DNA of 50,981 nucleotides. It comes from Pseudomonas sp. v388. Its GTDB lineage: Bacteria; Pseudomonadota; Gammaproteobacteria; Pseudomonadales; Pseudomonadaceae. This document shows positions 34,536-44,229 of the stretch, in pieces (the first letter of the stretch is position 1; each line of letters begins with the position of its first letter). The notes below the pieces were generated by a model. That model worked only from the letters and a program-made list of their open reading frames with translations, was not told the DNA's origin and ran no database searches. The position numbers and the translations under genes are program-made. Location of the stretch: positions 222,241 to 273,221 of the forward strand of contig NZ_RHQN01000010.1 in assembly GCF_003935425.1 (NCBI RefSeq), read 5' to 3'.

Positions 34536-34967
34536 ATGAGTGTCAACATCCTTGGCCCTTTGTCGGCAGGGGGCGTCAAGCTCCCATTGTTCTCTTCCCT
34601 GGTTGCGGCAGGCTTTCCATCGCCCGCGGCGGATCACATCGAAAAGCACATCTCGCTGGACGAACTCTTTCAGGTGCAAGCACCGCATGTGTATCTGGTG
34701 AAGGTCGAGGGCGACAGCATGCAAGGGGCGGGGATCTTCAGTGGTGACATGGTGGTCGTGGACCGCAGCGTGTATGCCGAGCATGGCGATATCGTCATTG
34801 CCTCGCTCAACTGCGAGCCGGTGTGCAAGCGTCTGCATATGCGCGACGGCGTAGTGATCCTCAAATCCGAAAACAGCAAATATCCGCCGCGACACATTCT
34901 GGAGGGTGACGAACTGGTCATCTGGGGTGTGGTGAAGTACAGCGTGCGCGATCATGACCATGCCTAG
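34536..34967 (+). CDS. rulA: UmuD/RulA, error-prone polymerase subunit
   Basis: 143-residue UmuD-type self-cleaving protein. The cleavage site is Ala25-Gly26 in VAAGFPSP. The serine of EGDSM is at 61 and the lysine of VCKRL at 98, the Ser/Lys dyad used for RecA-stimulated autocleavage. After cleavage it partners UmuC in translesion DNA synthesis. It overlaps rulB by 14 bases and has a LexA box immediately upstream. The intact reading frame and motifs indicate it is functional. Confidence 0.92.
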   Translation: MSVNILGPLSAGGVKLPLFSSLVAAGFPSPAADHIEKHISLDELFQVQAPHVYLVKVEGDSMQGAGIFSGDMVVVDRSVYAEHGDIVIASLNCEPVCKRLHMRDGVVILKSENSKYPPRHILEGDELVIWGVVKYSVRDHDHA

Positions 34968-36231
34968 GCCGGTATTTGCCCTGATCGACTGCAACAGCTT
35001 CTACGCCAGTTGCGAGCGAGTGTTCCGGCCGGACCTGGCGAAAACGCCCATCGTCGTGCTCAGCAACAACGACGGTTGCGTCATCGCCCGCAGCTACGAC
35101 GCCAAGCCTTTCGTGAAAATGGGCGCGCCGTATTTTCAGATCAAGGACCTGCTGCAGCAGCACGGCATCATGGCGTTCAGCAGTAACTACGCGCTGTATG
35201 GCGACATCAGCGAGCGAGTGATGTCGATCATCGAATCGATGGTGCCGGCGGTGGAGGTGTACAGCATCGACGAGGCCTTCGCTGACCTGACGGGCATACC
35301 CGGCAACCTGACTGCGTTCGGGCGAGACATTCGGAGCAAGGTCTATCGTGGTACCGGCATTCCCGTCGGGGTCGGCATCGCCCAGACCAAGACGTTGGCC
35401 AAGCTCGCGAACCATACGGCCAAACGCCTGCAGGACGTCACCGGCGGCGTGGTCGACATCACTGACCCGTTCAAGCGCGATTGGGTACTGCGCAACACCG
35501 CTGTGTCCGAAGTCTGGGGCGTGGGCAAGCGCATGAAAGCGCACCTGGAGACGATGAACATTCACACGGCCATGGACCTGGCGAAAGCGGACCCGCGCAC
35601 CCTGCGTGATCGGTTCAGCGTGGTCATCGAAAAGACCGCCCGCGAACTGTCAGGCACGCCATGCCTGGAACTGAGCGAAGCCGACCCGCCGAAGCAGGAG
35701 ATCTGCTGCAGCCGCATGTTCGGCAAGCGCCTGACCACCATTGAGCCGATCAAGGAAGCGGTGGCTACCTACACCCAGCGCGCCGCCGAAAAACTCCGCG
35801 CGCAGAACTCGCTGTGCAAAAAGATGCGCGTGAGCATCCGCACCGGCATGTTCAACCCGGAAGAGGCCAAGTACGCCAACGGCGCGCTGGTCGAACTGCC
35901 GTATCCCACCAATGATGTTCGCCTGCTGGCCAAGGCGGCGGCCGAAGCGGTGAATCGTCTGTTTCGCCCGGGGTTCAAGTACAGCAAGGCCGAGGTGCTG
36001 CTGATGGATCTGCGGCAGCCTGGTGAGTTTACCGATGACCTGTTTGCGGCCTCGCAGCCTGTGGCGGCGGAGAAGGTGATGGGGGTGCTGGACGAGATCA
36101 ATTTGCGCTGGGGGAGGGGGACGTTAAGGACGGGGAGTGTGCCGGCGGATCCAGAGTGGGCGATGCGGCGGGATTTGATGAGTCGGAGTTATACGACGAA
36201 GTTGGATCAGTTGTGGGTGGTTAGGGCGTAA
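34954..36231 (+). CDS. rulB: UmuC/RulB, Y-family DNA polymerase V
   Basis: 425-residue Y-family polymerase subunit. The metal-binding carboxylates are Asp12 in ALIDCNSFYASC and Asp106/Glu107 in YSIDEAFADL; the C-terminal part of the protein is complete. With RulA it copies past UV and other lesions, giving UV tolerance and mutation. rulB is known in P. syringae relatives as an insertion target for integron-like elements; here it is uninterrupted. Two Met starts, 34954 and 34960, are both possible; the first overlaps rulA. Confidence 0.92.
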   Translation: MTMPRPVFALIDCNSFYASCERVFRPDLAKTPIVVLSNNDGCVIARSYDAKPFVKMGAPYFQIKDLLQQHGIMAFSSNYALYGDISERVMSIIESMVPAVEVYSIDEAFADLTGIPGNLTAFGRDIRSKVYRGTGIPVGVGIAQTKTLAKLANHTAKRLQDVTGGVVDITDPFKRDWVLRNTAVSEVWGVGKRMKAHLETMNIHTAMDLAKADPRTLRDRFSVVIEKTARELSGTPCLELSEADPPKQEICCSRMFGKRLTTIEPIKEAVATYTQRAAEKLRAQNSLCKKMRVSIRTGMFNPEEAKYANGALVELPYPTNDVRLLAKAAAEAVNRLFRPGFKYSKAEVLLMDLRQPGEFTDDLFAASQPVAAEKVMGVLDEINLRWGRGTLRTGSVPADPEWAMRRDLMSRSYTTKLDQLWVVRA

Positions 36232-36930
36232 TGAACACGGGATATCAATTGTTGTCCGCCCAGAGTTTACGTAAGCAGGTTGAAAGCAGTGCTTATTGAT
36301 TTAGAAACGGGGCTATGAATGCCCAATTAGGATCGATTTCAAAAGGGGATTTCCATGAATGTAGTGTCCTTTAGTCGAGATATTCCATTCCATCTTTCGC
36401 CTGATCTTAAGCTATTTTGTCGCGACTGATGAAGATGCGGCTTCGGCTAACTCTGGAGCTAAAACCAGTAGATAAAACGCAAGGTGAGTTCACTATCCGC
36501 TTACATCGCTGCGCCCTGATTCGCCGCTGAGGCTACCGAGGCGTCTGCACCATTCGCCTCGGTGCCACGACAGTCTCATCGGAAGTGTAGAGCAGCAGGA
36601 AGTTACTTAGGCCGGACAGCTGCGGTCGTATTCCGCCTCCGTCCGGAACCCTGTTGGCTCTGTCATTTTAACGCGTCACTAGCATTCAACCGCGCACACA
36701 ACAGCCTAGACACGTTGCTCAGCTGATACGCAACATCCGAGTGGTTGCGTCGGCTCGCCATGAGCTGGATATTGATTAGTGATCGATGCAACGCAAGCGG
36801 AGCGCAGGCCTAAGGCCGTAGGCGGGAGGATGGACGCCCGGCAGGGCCGAGACCGAGCAGGAACCGCGAGGCCTTGGTTCAAGTGGTCGGCCTCTTAGCT
36901 GCGTAGGTGTGTTCAAACGCATCACCGAAT
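36232..36930. other. 700-base non-coding or decayed stretch
   Basis: No convincing gene. A 24-codon frame near 36355 (MNVVSFSRDIPFHLS) follows AGGGGA but ends at once and may be the start of a lost gene. A string near 36786-36900, rich in short direct GC words, looks like genome-repeat material, by impression only. The region separates rulB from the C-N hydrolase remnant. Confidence 0.4.
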
Positions 36931-37693
36931 TTAGGAAGTAACGGATACTGAAGTTTCGAAACCTTGCCACCCATGAAGCTGTTTCGAGACGATCAGCAAC
37001 CGGTTCCCTGCGCCGTCCGTGGACGCAACGCATCGACCCTGCTCATTCCAAAACGCGCTCTGCCCAGCAGCAGCCCACCCACCGGTCGGGCCGCCATGAT
37101 TCGCCATGAGCACGGCCATTCCATGACGCTTTGAGCAGTTTTGCAATAGCGAGCTATCGCGTGAATAACCGGCTTCACCGATGAGCACACTAGCGGCATA
37201 CAACTGCGCACCTTGTTTTGCAGCGTGTGATGAGTGTTCCGGGTGACTGAAATCAGCACACACCGATAGGGCTATGGGCAAGTCGCCGATAAGCATCAAA
37301 TCCCCCCCCATTACCCGCACTAAAGAATTGCTCTTCACCAGGGTGTAAATGCTGCTTGGTATAGACACTAATCGAGCCGTCTTGGTGGAGTATGAAAGCT
37401 GCAATTTGCGGTTTGTCATTACTGGGTAGGCGCAACGGCAAACCCACTACCGTAGTCATGGAGGCTTCCCGCGCAAGGTGTCGCAAGGGGGAGAGAAGTG
37501 GGCTATCTATATCCTGCGCCAGAGCTTTAGCCAAGGTTGGTTCATATCCTGTGAGCGATAGCTCGGGAAAGAGTAATAGCCCCACCCCCTGCTCGCGGGC
37601 GTGCTGCATGAAATCCATGTGCAGCTTCAGGTTGGCACTGATATCGCCAGCACGAATGGCGCATTGGGCTGCCGCAAAAACTGGTGCCGACAT
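36931..37693 (-). pseudogene. Carbon-nitrogen hydrolase gene, frameshifted at G8
   Basis: A nitrilase-superfamily protein in two frames. The front part (from ATG at 37693, GGAG upstream) has FAAAQCAIRAGDISANLKLH and PELSLTGYE with the catalytic glutamate. It continues with the lysine in KQHLHPGEEQFF up to SAGNGGG. The rear part continues as DLMLIGDLPIALSVCADFSHPEHS with the catalytic cysteine and ends at 36931. The break is at a run of eight G (minus strand, 37309-37302); seven G would keep one frame of 253 residues. All three catalytic residues are thus present across the join. It could be a pseudogene, a phase-variable gene or a run-length error. Confidence 0.75.
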
Positions 37694-38355
37694 GAGCGTC
37701 TCCAAAAAGAGCACAATCTTAACGTGACCCCGATTCGCATGCCACAGCGCGTTCCCTCGGGTAACGCGCATGGCACATATACTTTTCCACAGGAAGGCGT
37801 GTTGGCCAGACGGTTACTTCAGCTCGACGAATCTGTAGCATCTTCACTCTCCTGAGAGTAGCCATTTAGAACGGAGAATGAAAAAGCCCCGTCCATTCCT
37901 GGCGGGGCTTAGTCGATGCACTTGTTACCTACGCGCGCATTACCCTATGGCCCGCCCAAGGCGGTCATCAAGGTGTGCATCATGTACAGTCGGTGGTGAT
38001 CATTGGCTTATAGTCTGGGGGATCAATCCGACTGTCAATGTCGGTTTGAAGAGCATGCTGCGTTCCTATTCTTGCCAATCACCGAGCCAGCCGATCGGGA
38101 CTGCAGCGGTGTGATCACGGTCCAACCTTTCAGCTTGCTTGTCAGTGGTTTGATTTTCGGGGGCATAGGAATGCTCCGGGAGAGCGTGGTTGACCCCGGC
38201 TCACACGAGCCATAGGATCCGACTGCTGAGATCTTTTCACTGATGGCGCATCTGATAACCGTCTCGACGACGGCAGCTAGCCTGGCAGCCCTTTCATTGC
38301 TGGTTTCAGGGCGCTCGCACGTTGGTGTTACCCAAGTATTTTGGCCGGGGATGGT
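37694..38355. other. Gap with leftward terminator-like hairpin
   Basis: About 660 bases. A leftward-type terminator lies at 37881-37910; short open frames on the right (70-78 residues) lack family support. No RNA gene seen. Confidence 0.4.
37884..37910 (-). terminator. Leftward intrinsic terminator
   Basis: AAGCCCCG at 37884-37891 pairs with CGGGGCTT at 37903-37910; on the minus strand the stem is followed by TTTTT. It would stop transcripts arriving from the right, yet no leftward gene is found within the next several hundred bases. Confidence 0.6.
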
Positions 38356-38726
38356 ATGTTTTTTGTTCTCAAGGGATTGATTCTTCTGCCACCAACCGCT
38401 CTGTTTTTAGTCCTTCCATTTGCGAATGGCATGGCATGGCGGCAATCTGATTCAGCGCCGCTTAGCTTCTATCTGGTGTTTTCGGGAGCCGGCCTTTTCC
38501 CTGGCTGTCCTGGTTTTTCCTGTGCGTGCTCTGGAGGGAAGGGCTCAGGAGGCGGTTGCTGTGTGTGACAACGCTACAGGTTCCATTGCACTTTGTTGCT
38601 TATGCGTATTTAGCTCACGACTTCTACGTCGGTTATTGGATGTTGGTTCTTGTCGGATTTTCGATTCTGGTCTGGATCGTCCAGGCCCTGAAAAAGACCG
38701 TCTATGGATCTGAACCCGCTCGTTAG
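38356..38726 (+). pseudogene. Small membrane protein gene, frameshifted
   Basis: The front frame reads MFFVLKGLILLPPTALFLVLPFANG, then LSFYLVFSGAGLF. One base later the next frame continues WLSWFFLCVLWREGLRRRLL, then LHFVAYAYLAHDFYVGYWMLVLVGFSILVWIVQAL and a stop at 38726. The joined product would be about 123 residues with four membrane segments. The total length, 371 bases, is one base short of a whole number of codons, consistent with a single deletion near 38500. I do not recognise the family. Confidence 0.5.
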
Positions 38727-38809
38727 TAAGTGGAGGTGGTGACCAAGACGATGCATAAGGTTCCGCTTCACTCGCGCCTTCAATCTCGTAAACCTCGAGG
38801 ATTAGAAAC

Positions 38810-39445
38810 ATGCCCGAACTATCCAGCCTGCTTGCCTATGCCTTGATCTCACTCGGCATGGTGCTGACCCCCGGTCCGAACATGATTTACCTGATTTCAC
38901 GTTCGATCTGTCAGGGGAGAATGGCGGGGCTGATCTCTCTGGGCGGCGTTGCGCTAGGTTTTGTCGTGTATATGTTGTGCGCTGCATTGGGCATAACAGC
39001 GCTGGTTATGGCAGTTCCGTATGCATACGATGCACTGCGAGTCGGCGGCGCGCTCTATTTGATCTATCTGGCTTGGCAAGCGGTGAGGCCTGGCGGCAGC
39101 TCTCCCTTTCAGGTCAAAGAACTGCCGAAGGACAGTCCGCGCAAGCTGTTCATGATGGGGTTCCTCACCAACCTGCTCAATCCAAAGATTGCAGTCATGT
39201 ATCTGTCGTTGTTGCCCCAGTTCATCAGCCCGGAGGGCCATGGCAGCGTGCTGACCCAATCGTTGATCCTTGGCTGCACGCAGATTCTGGTCAGCGTGAG
39301 CGTGAATGCGCTCATTGCTGTCATGGCTGGATACATCGCAGTGTTCTTTGTAAGCAGACCCCGCTGGCAGACTGCACAACGCTGGTTGATGGGCACGGTA
39401 CTTATGGGGCTGGCCATGCGCATGGTGGTCGACGGGAAACGATAG
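38810..39445 (+). CDS. LysE/RhtB family amino-acid exporter
   Basis: 211-residue inner-membrane protein with six segments. The N-terminal family signature SLGMVLTPGPNMIYLISRS is complete, and the later FLTNLLNPKIAVMYLSLLPQFI is typical of RhtB-type exporters, which pump out amino acids such as threonine, homoserine or others. Substrate here is unknown. The start has GAGGATTAG upstream; it lies about 80 bases after the decayed membrane gene. Confidence 0.9.
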   Translation: MPELSSLLAYALISLGMVLTPGPNMIYLISRSICQGRMAGLISLGGVALGFVVYMLCAALGITALVMAVPYAYDALRVGGALYLIYLAWQAVRPGGSSPFQVKELPKDSPRKLFMMGFLTNLLNPKIAVMYLSLLPQFISPEGHGSVLTQSLILGCTQILVSVSVNALIAVMAGYIAVFFVSRPRWQTAQRWLMGTVLMGLAMRMVVDGKR

Positions 39446-39899
39446 AGTCTTGATACTTTGTGAAACTCCCCACCGTCACGCTCACGACAAAGCCCAAACC
39501 GCCGCACAAGGCAGCAAAATCAACACCGGACTGACACTCACCGGCAACGTCAGATGTATCACCCAAGGGCCACCCCCCATCGGCTTAACCAGCATCTTCG
39601 CCCGGTGATAGATAAACCCAGACTCCCGCCCAGCCCCATACCTACGCAGATCCACTCGTACCGCCCCATGTGCTGCGCTTTTCGGGCGTCGCTACCATGA
39701 ACCAGCCCTCGGCTGGGTTAGCGTCATTTCTAAACCGTGCACCCATCCAGCCGCAGGCTGAATCCTCAACCCTCTGCGAGATGCCCCGCCTTAGCGCAAC
39801 CGCTCTAGCACGGACGTAACAAACCCGATACACGGCCGTACAAACGTTTGACGTCAACGCGATGGCACTCTAATATCGCCGCCTTTTAATGATGTCAGC
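39446..39899. other. Gap with possible decayed minus-strand frame
   Basis: About 450 bases before tpsB. On the minus strand one frame reads WMGARFRNDANPAEGWFMVA, and a shifted frame reads RYGAGRESGFIYHRAK up to a stop near 39483. They could be the broken tail of one gene or repeat DNA; I cannot name it. Confidence 0.3.
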
Positions 39900-41615
39900 G
39901 TGGCATCGCAAGGACGCGTCGTGTATTTATTTCTGTCCCGGGCAGCCCTGTTGGTGCTGCTCGTACTCGCCCCCACCTATTCACTGGCTGCCACCCCCGG
40001 TGAACAGGACCTGATCCGTGATCGCCAGGACCGACTGCTCGAAGAGCAGCGCCGTCGCCTCGAAGATCTCAAGGACCTGCCCGGCAAACAAACCGTACCG
40101 GTCACAGCGGCCCTACCGGAAGACGGCCGCTGCTTCACCATCCAGCGCATTGAACTCAAGGGTGCCGATTCGCTGTCCGGTACCGAGCGTCAGCGGCTGA
40201 TCGCGCCGTATCAGGGTCAATGCCTGGGCGTGGCGCAGCTCAACGAATTGCTCAAGGTCATCACTAATCACTACATCGACAAAGGTTTGGTCACCACCCG
40301 CGCTTATCTGCCGCAGCAGGATCTGTCCGGCGGCGACTTGCAGGTGCTGGTCGTCGAAGGCGCGCTGGAACACTTGCGTAGCGACGCCGACAGCGGGCTG
40401 TCGGAGCGGGAACTGGCGATGACCTTTCCCGGCCGCGAAGGGCAGCTGGTCAACTTGCGCGAGATCGAGCAGATGGTCGACCAGCTCAATCGCTTGCCGT
40501 CCAACAAGGCGCAGATGGAGCTGACGCCGGGCCAGCAGGTGGGCGGCAGTGACGTGCTGGTCAAGAACACCGCGCTAAAGCCATGGCGAGCCACTTTGTC
40601 GCGCAATAACGACGGCCAGCGCAGCACCGGCGAGCAGCAATGGAATGCCGGGCTGGAATGGGACAGCCCATTGGGACTGGCCGATCAGTTGAGCCTGCGC
40701 GGCGGGCATGATGCGATCAGCGATCACCAGCAAACCTCGCGCAACGGGCTGCTGTCCTACAGCCTGCCGTGGGGCTGGTGGACGTTCAGCTACTCGTACA
40801 GCGAAAGCGAATACCGTTCGGTCGCCAAGGCCGAAGGCATTTCCTTCAAGCAGAATGGCGACAGCCAGAACCATCAGTTCCGCGCCGAGCGGGTCGTGCA
40901 TCGCGATGCGTTGAGCAAGACCTTGCTCAGTGCCGGGCTCGCTTACCTGCGCACCAACAACTACATCGAAGACAGCCGGTTGGCGCTGAGCAGCAATCGC
41001 CTCACCGAAGCGCAGTTCGGCATCAACCACGGTCGACGCGTCGGCTCGGCGTTCGTCAACCTGGACCTGGGCATGCAACAGGGCATCGGCGCGCTGGACG
41101 CTCAGGACAACGGTCATCCCGGCCCCGGCGAAGCGGACGCCCGCTATCGCAAGTACACCGGAACCCTGAGTTACCTGCACCCGTTCCAGCTGTGGGGCGA
41201 ACAGTTGACGTTCTCCAGCCTGGCCACCGGGCAGCGCAGTGAAGACGTGCTGTTCAGCCCGCAGCGCATGAGCCTCGGCGGTTCGTCCTCGGTGCGTGGC
41301 TACAAGGACCAGTTTCTGTCCGGCGACAGTGGCGGTTACTGGCGCAACGAACTGCGCCTGACTCGGCCGGTCACCCTCAACTGGCTGCACCCGGTATTCG
41401 CCGAGTACGGAGCCGCCGCCGGTTACGACCAAGGCGTGATCCGCAACGACCGTTACAACGGCGAGGAGCACGGACGCCTGTCCAGTCATTCGCTGGAACT
41501 GTTTGCCCGAGGTCAGCACGTCGCCGCCTCGGTGACCTTTGCCCATTCCTTGGAACGACCGAACCTGATCGAGCGCGAATCGCCGGTCTACTTCCGTTTG
41601 GACTTTTTCCTCTAA
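39900..41615 (+). CDS. TpsB outer-membrane secretion protein (ShlB/FhaC family)
   Basis: 571-residue outer-membrane transporter of the two-partner secretion system, Omp85-like. It has a signal peptide (ALLVLLVLAPTYSLAA), then a helical linker (EQDLIRDRQDRLLEEQRRRLEDL). The POTRA domains include FTIQRIELKGADSLSGTERQ and the TTRAYLPQQDLSGGDLQVLVVEGALE stretch. The 16-strand barrel follows, with SLGGSSSVRGYKDQFLSGD (the conserved RG motif) and a terminal RLDFFL ending in an aromatic residue. It exports the adjacent TpsA through the outer membrane. The start is a GTG at 39900. tpsA begins 38 bases downstream. Confidence 0.92.
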   Translation: MASQGRVVYLFLSRAALLVLLVLAPTYSLAATPGEQDLIRDRQDRLLEEQRRRLEDLKDLPGKQTVPVTAALPEDGRCFTIQRIELKGADSLSGTERQRLIAPYQGQCLGVAQLNELLKVITNHYIDKGLVTTRAYLPQQDLSGGDLQVLVVEGALEHLRSDADSGLSERELAMTFPGREGQLVNLREIEQMVDQLNRLPSNKAQMELTPGQQVGGSDVLVKNTALKPWRATLSRNNDGQRSTGEQQWNAGLEWDSPLGLADQLSLRGGHDAISDHQQTSRNGLLSYSLPWGWWTFSYSYSESEYRSVAKAEGISFKQNGDSQNHQFRAERVVHRDALSKTLLSAGLAYLRTNNYIEDSRLALSSNRLTEAQFGINHGRRVGSAFVNLDLGMQQGIGALDAQDNGHPGPGEADARYRKYTGTLSYLHPFQLWGEQLTFSSLATGQRSEDVLFSPQRMSLGGSSSVRGYKDQFLSGDSGGYWRNELRLTRPVTLNWLHPVFAEYGAAAGYDQGVIRNDRYNGEEHGRLSSHSLELFARGQHVAASVTFAHSLERPNLIERESPVYFRLDFFL

Positions 41616-41652
41616 TTACGCCGCTCGTTAATACGCTGCCGAGGTTGCTTAC

Positions 41653-43140
41653 ATGGACGTTCATCAACTGGCTCTGCTGAGCCGCCAGCCTTCTGCAGCC
41701 CTGAGCGAGCGTCCGAATTTCTGGGGCATGCCCAAGCGCGGCCTGGCGCTGATCCTGGCCAACGCACTGTTCTGGCAGCCGCTGCTGGTGCAGGCCGAAG
41801 GCATCGTGGTCAGTGGCACCAACACCGGTCTGAGCCAGGCCGGCAATGGCGTGCCGGTGGTGAACATCGCCGCGCCCAACGCCGGCGGCCTGTCCCATAA
41901 CCAGTTCCAGCAGTACAACGTCGACAGCCGTGGCGTGATCCTCAACAACGCCACCGGCCAGACCCAGAACACCCAGCTGGGCGGGATCATCGTCGGCAAC
42001 CAGAACCTCAATGGGCGTGCGGCCGCCACCATCCTCAACGAAGTGACCGGCGCCAACGCCAGCCAGCTCAACGGCTACACGGAAGTGGCCGGGCAATCGG
42101 CACGCGTCATCGTCGCCAACCCCTACGGCATCAGCTGCAACGGCTGCGGCTTCATCAATACGCCGCGAGTGACCCTGACCACCGGTAAACCGGTGCTGGA
42201 CGGCAACGGCCAGTTGACCCGTTTCAATGTGCAGGGCGGCAGCGTGTCCATCGACGGCGCGGGGCTCAACGCCGGCAACGTCGATCAGTTCAACATCATC
42301 ACCCGCAGCGCGAAGATCAATGCCGAGCTGCACGCCAACAAGCTCAACATCATCGCCGGGCGCAACGACGTTGACGCCACTACCCTGAACGCCACGGCGC
42401 TTGCCGACGACGGCAGCGCCAAACCAGAACTGGCCATCGACAGCTCGGCACTGGGCGGCATGTACGCCGGGGCCGTGAAACTGGTGAGCACCGAAGCGGG
42501 TGTCGGCGTAAAACTGGCCGGTAATCTGGCGGCCAGTGGCGGCGATATCCAGATCGATGCCAACGGCAAACTGACCGTGGCACAGACCGCAGCCAGCGGC
42601 GCGATCAACGTCAAGGCTGTTGCTGCGCAAGTGACCGGCCCGGTGTACGCCGGTTCATCCACCACGATTGCCACTTCAGGCGACCTGACCGTCCGGCAGA
42701 ACGTTGCGGCGCGGGATGGGGTGAACCTGTCAGCGGGCGGGCAACTGACCAATGCGGCGATCATCGAAGCCGGGGTCAATGCCGACAACAGCCGCAATAC
42801 GTCCGGTGACGTGGCGCTGTCGGCCAATGCGCTGACCAATACCGGCAGCGTCACCGCCAGCCGTAACCTGCGAGCCACCGTTACTCAGACCCTGACCAAC
42901 CAGAGCGCGACCCTCAGCGGCCAGGCCGGTACGCGCATTACCGCCGGTACGCTGGACAATCGTCAGGGCGGCCGGATCTTGAGCCAGAGCGGCACCGTCG
43001 AGCTGAAGGCCGAGCAGGTGCTGAATGAAAAGGGCGTGATTGCGAGCGCCGGTGACCTGACTATCAGTGCCGGAACTCTGGACAATCGCAATCAAGGTGC
43101 AGTTTCTGCGCAGCGCGATGCCCAACTCGAGGTAGGGTAA
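41653..43140 (+). CDS. TpsA/filamentous hemagglutinin, N-terminal segment
   Basis: 495 residues ending at a TAA. It contains a long signal region (extended type, residues ~1-55, with GLALILANALFWQPLLVQAEG) and the TPS secretion domain that TpsB recognises. The motif NPYGISCNGCGFINTPRVTL, with the Asn near 156, is a hallmark of the family. The start of FHA-type repeats follows. The TAA is followed in the same frame by a further 2,600 codons of repeat, so this is probably an artificially or genuinely shortened gene product. If real, a truncated but export-competent fragment would be made. A GAGG ribosome site precedes the ATG. Confidence 0.88.
   Translation: MDVHQLALLSRQPSAALSERPNFWGMPKRGLALILANALFWQPLLVQAEGIVVSGTNTGLSQAGNGVPVVNIAAPNAGGLSHNQFQQYNVDSRGVILNNATGQTQNTQLGGIIVGNQNLNGRAAATILNEVTGANASQLNGYTEVAGQSARVIVANPYGISCNGCGFINTPRVTLTTGKPVLDGNGQLTRFNVQGGSVSIDGAGLNAGNVDQFNIITRSAKINAELHANKLNIIAGRNDVDATTLNATALADDGSAKPELAIDSSALGGMYAGAVKLVSTEAGVGVKLAGNLAASGGDIQIDANGKLTVAQTAASGAINVKAVAAQVTGPVYAGSSTTIATSGDLTVRQNVAARDGVNLSAGGQLTNAAIIEAGVNADNSRNTSGDVALSANALTNTGSVTASRNLRATVTQTLTNQSATLSGQAGTRITAGTLDNRQGGRILSQSGTVELKAEQVLNEKGVIASAGDLTISAGTLDNRNQGAVSAQRDAQLEVG
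43138..43140 (+). other. In-frame TAA in tpsA
   Basis: The frame reads ...QLEV-Gly-TAA-LINSGGSNV. A CAA (Gln) in place of TAA would give the common G-Q-L-x-N repeat motif, so one C-to-T change explains it. Confidence 0.85.
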
Positions 43141-43296
43141 CTGATCAATAGCGGCGGCTCCAACGTCAGCAGTGTCGGCGGCCTGACGGTCACAGCGAGC
43201 GGGGCGGTTGATAATCAGGGCGGGACGCTGGCGAGTGACGTCGGGCTGACGCTCAGCAGCTCGAGTCTGGACAACAGTCAGTCAGGCCGCATTACC

Positions 43297-43694
43297 GGCA
43301 AAGGCGTTACGGTCACGACCGGCACATTCAACAACGGGCAGGGCGGTCAGCTAACCAGTACCGGCGCGCTGGGATTGACGGCTGGCCAGGTGAATAACCG
43401 CGACGCGGGGCGCATTGCCAGCGCGGGTGCGCTGACTGCTTTAGTGACTGGTCTGGATCAGACCAATGATGGACGGCTGTACGGTAATGGCGATGTCAGC
43501 CTCGACCTGAGCAATGGTGTGCTGAATAACCAGGGCGGTCTGATCTCCGCGCCCGGCCAGTTGCTGCTGAAAAACCTCGCGGCCGTGAACAACCAGAGCG
43601 GCGAGATTTCCAGCGCGAATGCATTCACTCTGGCGGCCACTTCGCTGAACAACACGGATGGCTTGCTGATCAGCGACAAGGCCTTGATCGTTCG
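43297..43694 (+). repeat. Internal repeat of tpsA, copy 1
   Basis: A ~398-bp segment almost identical to 44230-44627, an offset of 933 bases (311 codons, so in frame). Both begin GGCAAAGGCGTTACGGTCAC and end near GCCTTGATCGTTCG. The encoded pattern runs from GKGVTVTTGTFNNGQGGQLT to DKALIVRV. Confidence 0.9.
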
Positions 43695-44229
43695 CGTCGA
43701 CCAACTGTTGAACAATCTACGCGGCCTGGTATCCGCCAGCGGCCTGACGCTCAGCGCCGTAACACTGGACAACCGCAACGCGGAGATCTCCAGCCTCGGC
43801 GCGTTGACCGCCACCGTCGGCCAGTTCGATAACCGCGACAAAGGTCGCCTGCTGGCCAACGGTACGCTGGTGATGACGGCGGACACTCTCGACAACCGGA
43901 ACTCGGGCACCGTTTCCGGGCAACAGGGTGTGCAACTGAATCTGGGGCAACTTACCAATAACGGCAGCGGCCGCGTTTACGGCAAAACCAGTCTGGGCCT
44001 GGATGTGACCGGCCCGCTGAATAACGATCAGGGCGTACTGCGCAGCGACGGTACGCTCACCCTTCGTGCCGGTTCTCTCGCCAATAGCGGAGGCAGCGTT
44101 ACCAGCAGTGGTACGGCGTCGATCAGCAGCGTGGGCGCAGTCGTCAGTCAGCGCGGGGAATTGCTGAGCGATGCCGATCTGACTGTGGCAAGTGCTGCGC
44201 TGGACAATAGCGGTAACGGTCGAGTCGCA

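Noticed and set aside
36776-37033. 85-residue leftward frame
   Set aside because: Its C-terminal part is GC-rich repeat-like DNA and it overlaps the nitrilase remnant.
38003-38215. 70-residue rightward frame with one hydrophobic stretch
   Set aside because: No ribosome site, no family match and no neighbour support.
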